Positions 17,571 through 26,499 of a stretch of DNA of 64,000 bases are shown piece by piece. Numbering within the stretch: the first letter of the stretch is position 1; each line of letters opens with the position of its first letter. Source of the stretch: Cupriavidus yeoncheonensis (lineage in GTDB: Bacteria; Pseudomonadota; Gammaproteobacteria; Burkholderiales; Burkholderiaceae); NCBI RefSeq assembly GCF_905397275.1, contig NZ_CAJPUY010000003.1, forward strand, positions 62,001 through 126,000. Reading direction: 5' to 3'. Position numbers and translations under genes: made by a program. The notes under the pieces were generated by a model, which was not told where the DNA came from, did no database searches, and saw only the letters and a list, made by a program, of their open reading frames with translations.

Positions 17571-17585
17571 GGTGTCTCCAGTTGA

Positions 17586-17597
17586 AAATGATCGTTT
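17586..17597. promoter_or_regulatory. Second copy of the TetR-cluster operator (AAATGATCGTTT)
   Basis: It differs by one base from the perfect palindrome AAACGATCGTTT at 19947-19958. It lies 16 bp upstream of the SDR start, in the fadD-SDR gap. This suggests an internal site for the same TetR regulator. Confidence 0.45.
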
Positions 17598-17631
17598 GGC
17601 AAATGGGTGTTGGTTCAATGAATCCGGGCTC

Positions 17632-19293
17632 TCAGGCTCCCTCCTGTGCGCATTTCGAGTTTAGTTCGCGGCGAAGAACCTTCCCAACGGTGGATTTGGG
17701 CAGGGCCGTCAGGAACGTGATGTGCCGCGGAACCTTGTACGCAGCAAGGTTGGATCGGCAGTGGGCCTGTATCGCGGTCCTTGATGCCGCCGGAACGTGC
17801 TGGGGGTTGCGGACCACGACAAAGAGGTGTGGGGCTTCTCCGGAACGCTCGTCGGGCACGCCGACGCAGGCGCATTCGAGCACCTCTTCCATGCGGGCCA
17901 CGACAGCTTCTATCTCATTGGGATAGACGTTGAATCCGGACACAAGAATCATGTCCTTCTTGCGATCCACGATGGTCATCGCGCCATGTTCGTCCATGGT
18001 CACGATATCTCCGGTCCGGAACCAGCCGTCAGCATGGAACGCGTTCCGGGTTTCCTCGTCCCGGCCCCAGTATCCGGCAAACAACTGCGGGCCCTTGATG
18101 AGCAGTTCGCCAGGCATGCCCGGCGGTACGGGGTTGCCATCGTCATCGGCGACCAGCACGTCCGTCGATGGCACCGGCATGCCGATGCTGCCGTTGCGCC
18201 CCGGCGGATTGAAAGTGGCGCTTGGCGATGTCTCCGTCAGCCCGTAGCCTTCGGTGATGGGAGGCGCTCCGGCAGCGGCCCAGCGGTTGGCCACGGCATC
18301 CTGCACCGATGCGCCTGCGCCGGTAACCAGTCTCGTGCGCGAGAAATCGACATGGGCCAGGCCCGGATGCGCCACCATCGCATTGAACAAGGTGTTGACC
18401 CCGATGAGCACCTCGAACGGCCGCGCGGAAAGCTCCGCGATCATCGCATCCATCTCGCGCGGATTCGGGACCAGCCGGTTCTCCACCCCGCAAGCCATGC
18501 ACAGCAACGCGATCGCCATGGGGTACACGTGGTACAGCGGCAGCGGCGTGACCAATGACACGTCCGGGCCCTCAAGGATCGGATCCATCCAGGCTCGCAG
18601 TTGCGCAAGGCTCGCGCAGACACTGCCGTGCGTCAGCATCGCCCCCTTCGCCACGCCGGTGGTTCCCCCCGTGTACTGGAGAAAGGCCAGGCTGGCCGGA
18701 GCAACTGACACAGGAGCATGTCGCAACGCGAGACCTTCGCGCAACGCACCTGCAAGGGTCGATCGTGACGTGGAACCTTGCAGGGCGTTTTCACCTGCTG
18801 CGCCAGCTGCGGCGACGATTCCGCAAAGCGCCGTGGGAATGACCAGCCGAACCGCCGTGCGGGACAGGACGTCCTGCAGGACCGCCACCGATGACTCCCA
18901 GATAAGAAGGCATGTTGCACCCGAATCTCGCAACTGGTGCTCCACTTCCCTTGGCGTATAGAGCGGATTGATCGCCACGACGACGAGTCCCGCGCGCAGA
19001 GCGCCCACCATCCCGATCAGATAGGGCAGGCTATTGGGGAGCATCAAGGCAACGCGGTCGCCCTGGGACAGACCCGCACCTTGCAGCCATGCCGCGAACG
19101 CCGTCGACTTCCGGTCCAGTTCGGCGAAGCTCAGCGTGTCACCCTGACAGGAGGCGACCGGTCTGTCCGCATGCTTCCTGAAGGCGGCGGACAGCAGTGT
19201 CAGGAGGTCCATCGGCGCAGCCGGACTGATGGTGCGCGGCACGTAAGACGGATCGTGGCGATACCAGGGACGATCATCGAGATCGGTAGTCAC
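17632..19293 (-). CDS. Long-chain-fatty-acid--CoA ligase-like AMP-forming acyl-CoA synthetase
   Basis: 553 residues; the GTG start at 19293 has AAGGAGACAAC upstream. ANL-superfamily enzyme that adenylates a carboxylate with ATP and transfers it to CoA. P-loop-like YTGGTTGVAKGAMLTH near 210, ITEGYGLTETSPSA (A5), DGWFRTGDIV with the hinge DRKKDMI, and the C-terminal catalytic Lys in PKSTVGKVLRREL are all present. It resembles FadD-type ligases, but an aromatic or alicyclic acid is equally possible. It lies between a DsbA-fold isomerase gene and an SDR gene on one strand, which points to a catabolic pathway of CoA esters. Confidence 0.9.
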   Translation of the reverse strand: MTTDLDDRPWYRHDPSYVPRTISPAAPMDLLTLLSAAFRKHADRPVASCQGDTLSFAELDRKSTAFAAWLQGAGLSQGDRVALMLPNSLPYLIGMVGALRAGLVVVAINPLYTPREVEHQLRDSGATCLLIWESSVAVLQDVLSRTAVRLVIPTALCGIVAAAGAAGENALQGSTSRSTLAGALREGLALRHAPVSVAPASLAFLQYTGGTTGVAKGAMLTHGSVCASLAQLRAWMDPILEGPDVSLVTPLPLYHVYPMAIALLCMACGVENRLVPNPREMDAMIAELSARPFEVLIGVNTLFNAMVAHPGLAHVDFSRTRLVTGAGASVQDAVANRWAAAGAPPITEGYGLTETSPSATFNPPGRNGSIGMPVPSTDVLVADDDGNPVPPGMPGELLIKGPQLFAGYWGRDEETRNAFHADGWFRTGDIVTMDEHGAMTIVDRKKDMILVSGFNVYPNEIEAVVARMEEVLECACVGVPDERSGEAPHLFVVVRNPQHVPAASRTAIQAHCRSNLAAYKVPRHITFLTALPKSTVGKVLRRELNSKCAQEGA

Positions 19294-19339
19294 GTTGTCT
19301 CCTTATGTTGTATTTCGTTCCCGGACTGACGCTTGCCAG

Positions 19340-19930
19340 CTAGACGAGTGCTTCGCGCACAAAGTCCAGGCGGTCCTGGCCGAAGTACATTTCCGTCCCC
19401 ACGAACATCGTCGGCGCGCCAAAGACCCCGCGCTGCAAAGCCTCGTCTGTATTCGCCTTCAGCGCCGCCTTGACTTCAGGGTCGCTCACCCATTGCGCCA
19501 CCAGTTCCGGAACAAAGTCGCGGCCTGCCAGCGTCTGCGCGACGAGCCCCGCGTCATTCAGATCGAGCGCGTCCACCCAGAGTGCCCGGAAGACGGTGGA
19601 CAGGTAGTCGTCAAGGCGCTCCGGCTGACGCAGCTGGACTCCGACCGCGGCACGCATGAGGCTCAGCGTCAGAATGGGAAAGTGCGGGTTATGCGCGAGG
19701 GCAACCCCATAGCGCCGCGCATGGCGCGCCAGGTCAGTCGTCACGTAGCGACCTTTTGCGGGCACGGAAGCGGGTGACGAATTCCCGGTAGCCTGGAAGA
19801 TGCCTCCCAGCAGCATCGGCCGATAGACCAGCCGGGCCCCGGCTTGCTCGCAGAGCGTCGGGAGCTGCGTCCATGCAAGGTAGGAAGCCGGACTCCCGAC
19901 ATCGAAGAAGAACTCCACGGCTTTCGTCAT
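19340..19930 (-). CDS. 2-hydroxychromene-2-carboxylate isomerase / DsbA-fold oxidoreductase
   Basis: 196 residues. Begins VEFFFDVGSPASYLAWTQLP: a kappa-GST/DsbA thioredoxin fold with Ser instead of the CxxC of true disulfide oxidases, as in HCCA isomerases. The C-terminal GVFGAPTMFVGTEMYFGQDRLDFV is the other family signature. HCCA isomerase uses glutathione in naphthalene degradation, but many homologues serve unknown isomerisations. It is first in the minus-strand cluster with fadD and SDR genes, and is a paralogue of the gene at 20793-21422 on the far side of the TetR gene. Confidence 0.85.
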   Translation of the reverse strand: MTKAVEFFFDVGSPASYLAWTQLPTLCEQAGARLVYRPMLLGGIFQATGNSSPASVPAKGRYVTTDLARHARRYGVALAHNPHFPILTLSLMRAAVGVQLRQPERLDDYLSTVFRALWVDALDLNDAGLVAQTLAGRDFVPELVAQWVSDPEVKAALKANTDEALQRGVFGAPTMFVGTEMYFGQDRLDFVREALV

Positions 19931-19946
19931 CTCTGCCTCCTTTATA

Positions 19947-19958
19947 AAACGATCGTTT
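19947..19958. promoter_or_regulatory. TetR operator palindrome AAACGATCGTTT
   Basis: A perfect 12-bp palindrome 16 bp upstream of the isomerase start, in the gap between it and the divergent TetR gene. A one-mismatch copy lies before the SDR gene (17586-17597). Position and symmetry fit autoregulation and repression of the cluster by the adjacent TetR protein. Confidence 0.6.
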
Positions 19959-19967
19959 AGTTAACGG

Positions 19968-19982
19968 ACGATATGCTATCGT
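19968..19982. promoter_or_regulatory. Inverted repeat ACGATA-TGC-TATCGT
   Basis: A perfect 6-bp inverted repeat with a 3-base spacer, about 30 bp upstream of the TetR ATG. It shares the ACGAT/ATCGT half-sites with the palindrome at 19947-19958, so it could be a second TetR site in the same divergent promoter. Confidence 0.45.
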
Positions 19983-20012
19983 TCATGGCATGTCAACCGC
20001 ACACCGACTGTC

Positions 20013-20588
20013 ATGCGCTACACCAAGACTCACAAGGAAGAAACCCGTGCGAAGCTGCTGGATTCCAGCAGCGCCATCGCCAAGAAGGGAGGATTCGCTT
20101 CCACGGGCGTCGATGCGCTGATGTCTGCCATCGGCCTTACCGGAGGCGCGTTCTACAGCCACTTTCGCTCCAAGCAGGAGCTGTTCGAGGCCATCGTCGA
20201 GCAGGAGATGCAGAAGAGTTGCGACATGCTGGCGGGCAACCCCGATTCCCCGGACAACCATGTGGCCAAGTGCGTGAGAGACTACCTGAGCAGCTTTCAT
20301 GCGATTTCGCCCGAGGTCGGTTGCATCCTCCCGACGCTCGGTCCGGAAATTGCGCGTGCCGATCCCGAAGTGCGTGAACGGGTGGAGCGGGGCCTGAAGC
20401 AGACGCATCAGAGCTGGCGCGAACGAACCGGCGACGCCGATGCCGCGTGGGCACTCATCGCCCAGCTTGTCGGCGCGCTGGTGGTGGCCCGGGCGGTGGA
20501 AAGCGAGAAGACGCGCAAGGAAATCCTCGCGGCCAGCCGCCGCTTCCTCAGCAAGACGATTCCCTCCACGGCGCCGACCAAGGCCTGA
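20013..20588 (+). CDS. TetR family regulator of the isomerase/acyl-CoA ligase cluster
   Basis: 191 residues. N-terminal helix-turn-helix: KEETRAKLLDSSSAIAKKGGFASTGVDALMSAIGLTGGAFYSHFRSKQELF, with the TetR signature GGAFYSHFRSK. The C-terminal domain resembles the TetR_C group that includes NemR/AcrR-like repressors with a conserved Cys (EVGCILPTLGPE). It is divergent from the isomerase-fadD-SDR genes and upstream of a second isomerase gene, with palindromes in the shared promoter. Likely ligand: the acyl-CoA or a reactive metabolite of the pathway. Confidence 0.88.
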   Translation: MRYTKTHKEETRAKLLDSSSAIAKKGGFASTGVDALMSAIGLTGGAFYSHFRSKQELFEAIVEQEMQKSCDMLAGNPDSPDNHVAKCVRDYLSSFHAISPEVGCILPTLGPEIARADPEVRERVERGLKQTHQSWRERTGDADAAWALIAQLVGALVVARAVESEKTRKEILAASRRFLSKTIPSTAPTKA

Positions 20589-20792
20589 ACACGCAAGGAC
20601 AGGCGCCGCCCTCTCGCACGATTCACTTCGCAATCGGCGCCATGGAACGCGAGAAGGCGGTCCCGGAATCGATCCGATACAGGAAGAACAGCGGCTGATG
20701 CGGACACGGCCACCAGAATGACGACCGACGCCCTCGCCTCGATTCCCGACCCGAATTCCCCGCCCCGAATTCCCCGACCCAGGAGACAAACA

Positions 20793-21422
20793 ATGAGTGT
20801 TGTAGACGTCCAGTTCCAGTTCGACTTTGGCAGCCCGAATGCCTACCTTTCGCACAAGGTCATTCCCGCGATCGAAGCCCGGACGGGCGTGAAGTTCGAG
20901 TACGTGCCCGTTCTGCTCGGGGGACTGTACCGGCTGACGGGCAACCGCTCGCCCGGCGAGGCCTTCGCCGGCATCAAAAACAAGCCCGAATACGGGCGTC
21001 TTGAGGTCCAGCGCTTCGTCGAGCGCCACGCGCTCTCCGCATACCGGTTCAACCCGCATTTCCCGGTCAATACGCTTCAGATCATGCGGGGCGCGATTGC
21101 GGCACAGATGGAAGGCGTATTCGAGCGCTACGTGGACGTCGTCTACTCGGCCATGTGGGAACAAGAGAAAAAGATGGATGATGCCGCGGTGATCCTGGCG
21201 GTGCTGGAGGAAAACGGCTTTGACGGCGCGCGCATCCTAGCCCGGATCGACGAACCCGCCGTGAAGGCGAAGCTGCTGGATAACACCCAGAAAGCCTTCG
21301 AGCGCGGCGCCTTCGGCTCGCCCACCTTCTTCGTCAACGACGAGATCTACTTCGGTAAAGACCGTCTGCGAGAGGTCGAGGAAGAAATCAATCGCGTTCT
21401 TGCCGCTGAAGGCTCGGCATAA
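20793..21422 (+). CDS. 2-hydroxychromene-2-carboxylate isomerase / DsbA-fold protein (second paralogue)
   Basis: 209 residues; the start at 20793 has CCAGGAGACAAACA upstream, better than an open extension back to 20718. FQFDFGSPNAYLSHKVIPAI is the kappa-GST/HCCA isomerase opening, Ser in place of Cys. GGLYRLTGNRSP and ERGAFGSPTFFVNDEIYFGKDRL match the family. It is related to, but clearly different from, the 19340-19930 protein. A 200-bp spacer with a duplicated CCCGAATTCCCCG precedes it. Confidence 0.86.
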   Translation: MSVVDVQFQFDFGSPNAYLSHKVIPAIEARTGVKFEYVPVLLGGLYRLTGNRSPGEAFAGIKNKPEYGRLEVQRFVERHALSAYRFNPHFPVNTLQIMRGAIAAQMEGVFERYVDVVYSAMWEQEKKMDDAAVILAVLEENGFDGARILARIDEPAVKAKLLDNTQKAFERGAFGSPTFFVNDEIYFGKDRLREVEEEINRVLAAEGSA

Positions 21423-21462
21423 AGCGGAAACGCCGCAGGCCCCAACGTTGTCGACGTTCACC

Positions 21463-22281
21463 ATGCAAGCAGTAGACAAGACCACATCACCGCCCGGAAG
21501 GCTTATCGCATGGAAGCGTGCATTGCTCGCACTGGTGGGCGCCATACTGCTTGGCGACGCCGTCGGGCTGATGTCCCTGGGGCTGTTCAACTTTGGCATC
21601 GTGCTCCCCGGCAGCATCGGCATCGCGTTCCTGCTGCTCGCGCTGTGCTGGAATCGGGTCGCACGCTGGCGCGTGGCGGACCGGCGCAGACAGTTGCTCT
21701 GGCGTGCGACATGGACGGGTTTTGCCGTGTGGCTCGTGACCGTGGGCCTGTACTTCCATGGCATCCGCAGCGGCATGGGCGTGACCGTGCCTGAAGGCAT
21801 CCCGATCGAGGCCATCATCGTTCTCGGATCGGGCACCCCCAACTGCCAGGCATCTCCCGCGTTGACGGCGCGACTGGACCAGGGGCTGGTGCAGGCTCGG
21901 CGATGGCCCGCGGCGAAAGTCGTGGTGAGCGGCGGACAGGACTTCGGCCAGCATTGCACCGAGGCCGACATCATGGCCGACTACCTCATTGCGCGCGGCG
22001 TGGCGGCTGACAGGTTGATTCGGGAGGGCCGCAGCACCAGTACCGAGGAGAACCTTTTGTTCAGCCGAAGCTTGCTGGAAGCGCGGCACGTCGACGCGGC
22101 AGGCCCAATCGTGCTCGTGACCAGTGACTTCCACGTGCGGCGCGCCGTGGGCATTGCTCGCAAGGCGGGATTCAGCGAGGTATTCGGCGTGGGAGCCAGC
22201 ACGCCTTTATACCTCCGCTTCAATGCGTGGTTGCGTGAGTACTTTGCGTCGATCAGCAGTTGGGTCTTGCGGGAGTATTGA
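21463..22281 (+). CDS. YdcF/SanA family (DUF218) membrane protein
   Basis: 272 residues from the ATG at 21463; no ribosome site is clear and a TTG at 21400 is in frame. Two or three N-terminal helices (about 25-85 and 100-115), then the DUF218 domain: IEAIIVLGSG...LTARLDQGLVQARRWPAAKVVVSGGQ, TEADIMADYLIARGV, STSTEENLLFS, IVLVTSDFHVRRAVGIARKAGF. These are the usual catalytic-looking clusters (GGQ, E, T/S-E-N, D-x-H-x-R-A). The family acts in envelope maintenance; YdcF and SanA biochemistry is unsettled. Confidence 0.85.
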   Translation: MQAVDKTTSPPGRLIAWKRALLALVGAILLGDAVGLMSLGLFNFGIVLPGSIGIAFLLLALCWNRVARWRVADRRRQLLWRATWTGFAVWLVTVGLYFHGIRSGMGVTVPEGIPIEAIIVLGSGTPNCQASPALTARLDQGLVQARRWPAAKVVVSGGQDFGQHCTEADIMADYLIARGVAADRLIREGRSTSTEENLLFSRSLLEARHVDAAGPIVLVTSDFHVRRAVGIARKAGFSEVFGVGASTPLYLRFNAWLREYFASISSWVLREY

Positions 22282-22284
22282 GCT

Positions 22285-23196
22285 TTACGCCCTCTGCTCC
22301 ACGTCTCCACGTTCCTTCAAGAAATCCACAAACGCCCGCAACGGCGCCGGCAAGTGCCTTCTCCCCGGATAGTAAAGAAACGGCCCTGAGAACTGTTGCC
22401 ACCAGGGCTCCAGAATCGGCTCCAGCGCCCCGCTTTCCAGATGCGGCCGCAGCTTGCCCTCGAAGATGTGGATCACGCCCATGCCCGTCAGCGCCGTCTC
22501 GACCGCCAGATCGATCGACGCCACAGGCCGGATCAGCAGGCGATTCGGCGGATCCAGCCGCAGTTCCTCGCCGTCGCGCTCGAAGATCCACGGTGGCGTC
22601 GCCCCGCTGGCGAACTGCCCGCGCAGGCAGACGTGAGAGAGCAGGTCGCGCGGATGCTCCGGCCTGCCATGCCGGTCGAGATAGTCCGGCGTTGCCGCCG
22701 TCGCAAAGCACTGCACGCGCGGACCGATCGGGATGGCGATCATGTCCTGCTCGAGTCGCTCTTCGTAGCGGATGCCAGCGTCACAACCGATGGCCAGCAC
22801 GTCAACGAATCCATCCTCGACCACGACCTCCAGGCGGATGTCGGGGTAGGCCTCCATGAATGGCGGCAGGATGGATGGCAACACGGTCCACGCGGCGCTC
22901 GATGGCACGTTCAGCTTGAGCGTTCCGGATGGCTTGTCGCGGAAGGCGTTCAGGACGTCCAGCGCCGACTCCATCTCGCTGAACAGGGGCGTGAGCCGCT
23001 CGAGCAGGCGCAGCCCCGCTTCGGTCGGGGCGACACTGCGCGTGGTGCGGTTGAGCAGGCGCAGGCCCAGCTTCGCCTCCAGGCGGCGCACAGCGATGCT
23101 GAGGCTGGACGCCGACACACCGCTGATGCGTGCCGCATCCCGAAAGCCCCCGGCGCGGGCCACCGACACGAATGCGGCCAGATCGTTGAATTCCAT
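22285..23196 (-). CDS. LysR family transcriptional regulator
   Basis: 303 residues from the ATG at 23196. DNA-binding part: FNDLAAFVSVARAGGFRDAARISGVSASSLSIAVRRLEAKLGLRLLNRTTRSVAPTEAG, a complete LysR HTH. Effector domain includes IGCDAGIRYEERLEQDMIAIPIGP, of the CrgA/AaeR-like branch. It is divergent from the aldo/keto reductase at 23310 with a 113-bp gap, the common arrangement of these regulators with an oxidoreductase target. It converges on the YdcF gene with 3 bp between stops. Confidence 0.9.
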   Translation of the reverse strand: MEFNDLAAFVSVARAGGFRDAARISGVSASSLSIAVRRLEAKLGLRLLNRTTRSVAPTEAGLRLLERLTPLFSEMESALDVLNAFRDKPSGTLKLNVPSSAAWTVLPSILPPFMEAYPDIRLEVVVEDGFVDVLAIGCDAGIRYEERLEQDMIAIPIGPRVQCFATAATPDYLDRHGRPEHPRDLLSHVCLRGQFASGATPPWIFERDGEELRLDPPNRLLIRPVASIDLAVETALTGMGVIHIFEGKLRPHLESGALEPILEPWWQQFSGPFLYYPGRRHLPAPLRAFVDFLKERGDVEQRA

Positions 23197-23309
23197 GCCA
23201 GTGTTCGATTTTTGAAACAGCCCATTCAATCTAGGCGGGATTATCAAACACTGCAACGGCAAACATACTGGCCCCACCTGTTCAGCCAAGCCGAATCAAG
23301 GAGAGCGCC

Positions 23310-24215
23310 ATGTCCCCCACATCCCAACCGCACCGCCCCGCCACCACCTATACGCTTGCCGGCCGCACCGTGAACCGCATGGGCTACGGCGCCATGCAGC
23401 TCGCCGGTCCCGGCGTGTTCGGACCGCCGAAGGATCGTGACGCGGCGATCGCCGTGCTGCGCGCAGCCGTCGCGTCGGGCGTGAATCACATCGATACGAG
23501 TGACTACTATGGCCCGCACATCACCAACCAGCTCATCCGCGAAGCGCTCCATCCCTACCCGGACGACCTGGTGATCGTCACCAAGGTCGGCGCGCGGCGC
23601 GGTGCAGACGCCTCGTGGCTGCCGGCGCTGGAACCGGCAGCGATCCGGCAAGCGGTCCATGACAACCTGCGCAATCTGGGTGTGGAGGTGATGGATGTCG
23701 TCAATCTTCGGATCATGGGCGATATCCATGCACCGACGGAAAGCTCGATCGAACGGGAGTTCACCGCGCTGGCGGAGCTGCAAAGGCAGGGACTGGTTCG
23801 CCACATCGGATTGAGCAACGTGACATCGGCGCAGGTCGCTCAGGCGCTGAAGATTGCACCGGTCGTCTGTGTGCAGAACCAGTACAACCTCGTGCAGCGT
23901 GGCGATGATGCGCTGGTGGATGAACTGGCGGAACAGGGCATTGCATACGTGCCGTTCTTTCCGCTCGGCGGATTTACGCCGATTCAGTCGGCGGGGTTGT
24001 CAAAGGTGGCGAGCGCCATCGGGGCGACGCCGATGCAGGTAGCGTTGGCCTGGTTGCTGCATCGGGCGCCGAATGTGTTGCTGATTCCAGGGACATCGTC
24101 GGTGCAGCATCTGCGGGAGAACCTGAAGGCCGCGGAGATCGTGCTGACGGATGCCATCCTTGCGGAGCTGGATGCGATCGGCGGCGGGACGCCGCAAGCC
24201 TCCCGCATCGCCTAG
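23310..24215 (+). CDS. Aldo/keto reductase
   Basis: 301 residues; AAGGAGAGCGCC precedes the ATG. TIM-barrel AKR with NHIDTSDYYGPH (catalytic Asp and Tyr), VIVTKVG (Lys) and VMDVVNLRIMGD where the catalytic His is usually found; here Arg follows Leu. Near the end VLLIPGTSSVQHLRENL binds the NADPH phosphate. The pattern resembles YdbC-type reductases. Substrates are probably small aldehydes or ketones. Its stop overlaps the stop of the convergent AraC gene by four bases (CTAG at 24212-24215). Confidence 0.9.
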   Translation: MSPTSQPHRPATTYTLAGRTVNRMGYGAMQLAGPGVFGPPKDRDAAIAVLRAAVASGVNHIDTSDYYGPHITNQLIREALHPYPDDLVIVTKVGARRGADASWLPALEPAAIRQAVHDNLRNLGVEVMDVVNLRIMGDIHAPTESSIEREFTALAELQRQGLVRHIGLSNVTSAQVAQALKIAPVVCVQNQYNLVQRGDDALVDELAEQGIAYVPFFPLGGFTPIQSAGLSKVASAIGATPMQVALAWLLHRAPNVLLIPGTSSVQHLRENLKAAEIVLTDAILAELDAIGGGTPQASRIA

Positions 24216-25261
24216 CCGTGCCGCAGGCACACCGCCCGGCGACCTCCTGCCGTTGCATCGGCGTGTGCCAGCCGCTGGCGCCACTGCGACGGTGCGACAC
24301 CGAACTCCGCCGAGAACCAGCGCGTAAAGGAGCTCGGCATCGAGAAGCCGAGCAGCTCCGCGACCTCGGCCAGCAGATGGCCGCCGCTGACAAGGTACCG
24401 GACCACCAGTTCGCGCCGCACGTCATTGACCTGATGCGAGAACACGGTACCCGCCGACTTGAGCCTGCGCTGCAGCGTTCGTACCTCCACCTCCAGCCCC
24501 CGGGCCACTTGCTCGATCGAAGCGTGGCCCATTGGCAGCAGCAGATAGATGGCCTTGCGGACCTCCAGGACGCAGGATGTCGCGCTGGTCACTGACTGCG
24601 CCTCCAGACAGCGGCGCGCATACTCCGCCATCATCGGGTCCGCGATCGGGTTGGGATGGTCGAAATCCGTGGCGGCACAGGCGATCCCGTTGAACTCGCT
24701 GTGAAACTTCAGCTTGCAGCCAAACATCCGCTGATGCAGTTGCAGATCGGCCGGCGCGTCATGCGTGAAATGAACGCTGTGCGGGTTCCACTGCAGACCG
24801 AGCAGGACACTGCACGCGCGATGCAGCGTACCGGTGGCGAGTTCGATGGCCTGACGCGATACCGCCGCATCCTCCAGTACGATTTCCTCGCGCACGATCA
24901 CTGTCGTGCCGGCATCCTCCACCAGCATCGCCAGCGATTCGTTCATCAGGCTGCGATAGCGGATCAGCGTACGTAGCGCATCACGCAGGGTGGCCTGGTG
25001 CATCAGCAACAGGCTGATGGCACCCAGGTCCGCGAGCTGGCGCGTCGCGGCCATGCGCAGGCCGAATGTCTGGCATCCGCTTGCGCGCGCCGCCTCGTCC
25101 AGCAAGGTCATGACCGTGGTCACCGGAATGCGCTGGTCCGGGTCATCGAGCAAGGCGCGCGAGACGCCTGCCGCGCGCAGGATCGGTTCCGTATCCAGCC
25201 CCAGTTGCGACGCCACGTCGAAGTAACCCGTCAACGCCGCCGCGCGAACCTGTGTCGTCAT
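24212..25261 (-). CDS. AraC family regulator (OruR/ArgR-like)
   Basis: 349 residues from the ATG at 25261, with AGGAGGGGGGCG just upstream. The first ~200 residues are the Arabinose-binding-type ligand domain (PF12625 kind: ALTGYFDVASQLGLDTEPILRAAGVSRALLDDPDQRIP). The C-terminal ~90 residues are the double HTH (ASIEQVARGLEVEVRTLQRRLKSAG; ELLGFSMPSSFTRWFSAEFGVAPSQWR). It is divergent from the TauD-type dioxygenase and BKACE genes, so it probably activates them. A 7-bp inverted repeat lies between (25314-25333). Confidence 0.9.
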   Translation of the reverse strand: MTTQVRAAALTGYFDVASQLGLDTEPILRAAGVSRALLDDPDQRIPVTTVMTLLDEAARASGCQTFGLRMAATRQLADLGAISLLLMHQATLRDALRTLIRYRSLMNESLAMLVEDAGTTVIVREEIVLEDAAVSRQAIELATGTLHRACSVLLGLQWNPHSVHFTHDAPADLQLHQRMFGCKLKFHSEFNGIACAATDFDHPNPIADPMMAEYARRCLEAQSVTSATSCVLEVRKAIYLLLPMGHASIEQVARGLEVEVRTLQRRLKSAGTVFSHQVNDVRRELVVRYLVSGGHLLAEVAELLGFSMPSSFTRWFSAEFGVAPSQWRQRLAHADATAGGRRAVCLRHG

Positions 25262-25569
25262 CGCCCCCCTCCTCTGATCTTTGCCGCAAGGATGGTGTGG
25301 GCAGCAGGCGAGGAATTTGACGGCGATCAAATTGGTGCGACCCCACCTCCGCCCTTGGCATCAAACGCAATGCAGGTGTCGCGCGATGAAAAGTCCCTCG
25401 CCGCTCCCGGACAGTAATTTTCACCTGACGCCAGAAGCGTCGACTGACCCCGATCCAAAAACGGCAGGAGACAAAGAGTGACCACAACCAGCATTTCCCA
25501 TCGCCCTGCGGGGCGCGGTATCACATACCCGGCATGCCCGGCTTTCGTCATGACCCGCACGGAGGCCGC
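25262..25569. other. Divergent promoter region of AraC and dioxygenase genes
   Basis: 308 bp with no supported gene. It holds the inverted repeat at 25314-25333 and ends with GGAGG before the dioxygenase ATG. Confidence 0.5.
25314..25333. promoter_or_regulatory. Inverted repeat AATTTGA-N6-TCAAATT
   Basis: A perfect 7-bp inverted repeat with a six-base spacer, 52 bp upstream of the AraC start and 240 bp upstream of the dioxygenase. AT-rich arms in GC-rich surroundings make it a good operator candidate, although AraC proteins more often use direct repeats. Confidence 0.5.
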
Positions 25570-26475
25570 ATGATGCGCGTAGAACAACTGACCGCCACCA
25601 TCGGCGCCGAACTGACGGGCGTGAGCCTGGCCGATGCCATCCACGATGACGGGCTGTTCGGAGAGATCCGGGCCGCCTTGCTGCGGCACAAGGTGCTGTT
25701 CCTGCGTGACCAGCATATTTCCCGCGCCGAGCATGTTGCGTTCGCGGAGCGATTCGGCAAGCTGGAGAATCACCCGGTCGCCGGCAGCCACCCGAAATAC
25801 CCGGGCCTGGTGCAGATCTACAAGCAGCCGGACCAGCCGATGGACCGCTACGAAAACGCCTGGCACACCGATGCGACCTGGCGCGAGGCGCCGCCCATGG
25901 GATGCGTGCTGCGCTGCGTGGAAGGTCCTGCCGTCGGGGGCGACACGATGTGGGCCAACATGGCGCTCGCCTACGAGAACCTGCCCGAGCATGTGAAGGC
26001 ACAGATTGCCGGCCTGCGCGCCCGGCACAGCATCGAGGCCAGCTTTGGCGCCGCCATGCCGATCGAACGGCGCCTGGCCCTGAAGGAGCAGTACCCCGAT
26101 CCCGAGCACCCGGTGGTACGCATCCACCCCGAGACCGGCGAGAAGATCCTCTTCGTCAACGCCTTCACCACCCACTTCACCAACTTCCACGCGCCGGCAA
26201 ACGTGCGTTACGGCCAGGACTACAACCCGGGTGCCCTCGAACTGCTGCGTTACCTGGTGTCGCAGGCGTTCATTCCCGAGTACCAGGTGCGCTGGCGCTG
26301 GAAGGCGAACAGCATGGCGATCTGGGACAACCGCAGCACCCAGCATTACGCGGTAATGGATTACGCGCCGTGCCATCGCAAGATGGAACGCGCCGGCATC
26401 ATCGGCGACAAGCCCTTTGGCATTGGCGAGCGCGCCATCGACACCGACACACCCGCACCCGCACTGGCCGCCTGA
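25570..26475 (+). CDS. TauD/TfdA family Fe(II)/2-oxoglutarate dioxygenase
   Basis: 301 residues from ATG 25570 (GGAGG four bases upstream; the next codon is also ATG and has better spacing). Non-haem iron enzyme coupling 2-oxoglutarate decarboxylation to hydroxylation. Metal ligands: His and Asp in AWHTDATW, distal His in RSTQHYAVMDY; the Arg in RKMERAGIIGD binds 2-oxoglutarate. RVEQLTATIGAELTGVSL is the usual start of the family. Closest known roles are taurine, 2,4-D or related desulfonation/ether cleavage. The BKACE gene follows 24 bp later, so both enzymes likely act in one pathway. Confidence 0.9.
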   Translation: MMRVEQLTATIGAELTGVSLADAIHDDGLFGEIRAALLRHKVLFLRDQHISRAEHVAFAERFGKLENHPVAGSHPKYPGLVQIYKQPDQPMDRYENAWHTDATWREAPPMGCVLRCVEGPAVGGDTMWANMALAYENLPEHVKAQIAGLRARHSIEASFGAAMPIERRLALKEQYPDPEHPVVRIHPETGEKILFVNAFTTHFTNFHAPANVRYGQDYNPGALELLRYLVSQAFIPEYQVRWRWKANSMAIWDNRSTQHYAVMDYAPCHRKMERAGIIGDKPFGIGERAIDTDTPAPALAA

Positions 26476-26499
26476 GCCAACCACCACGAGGAGAGAGAC

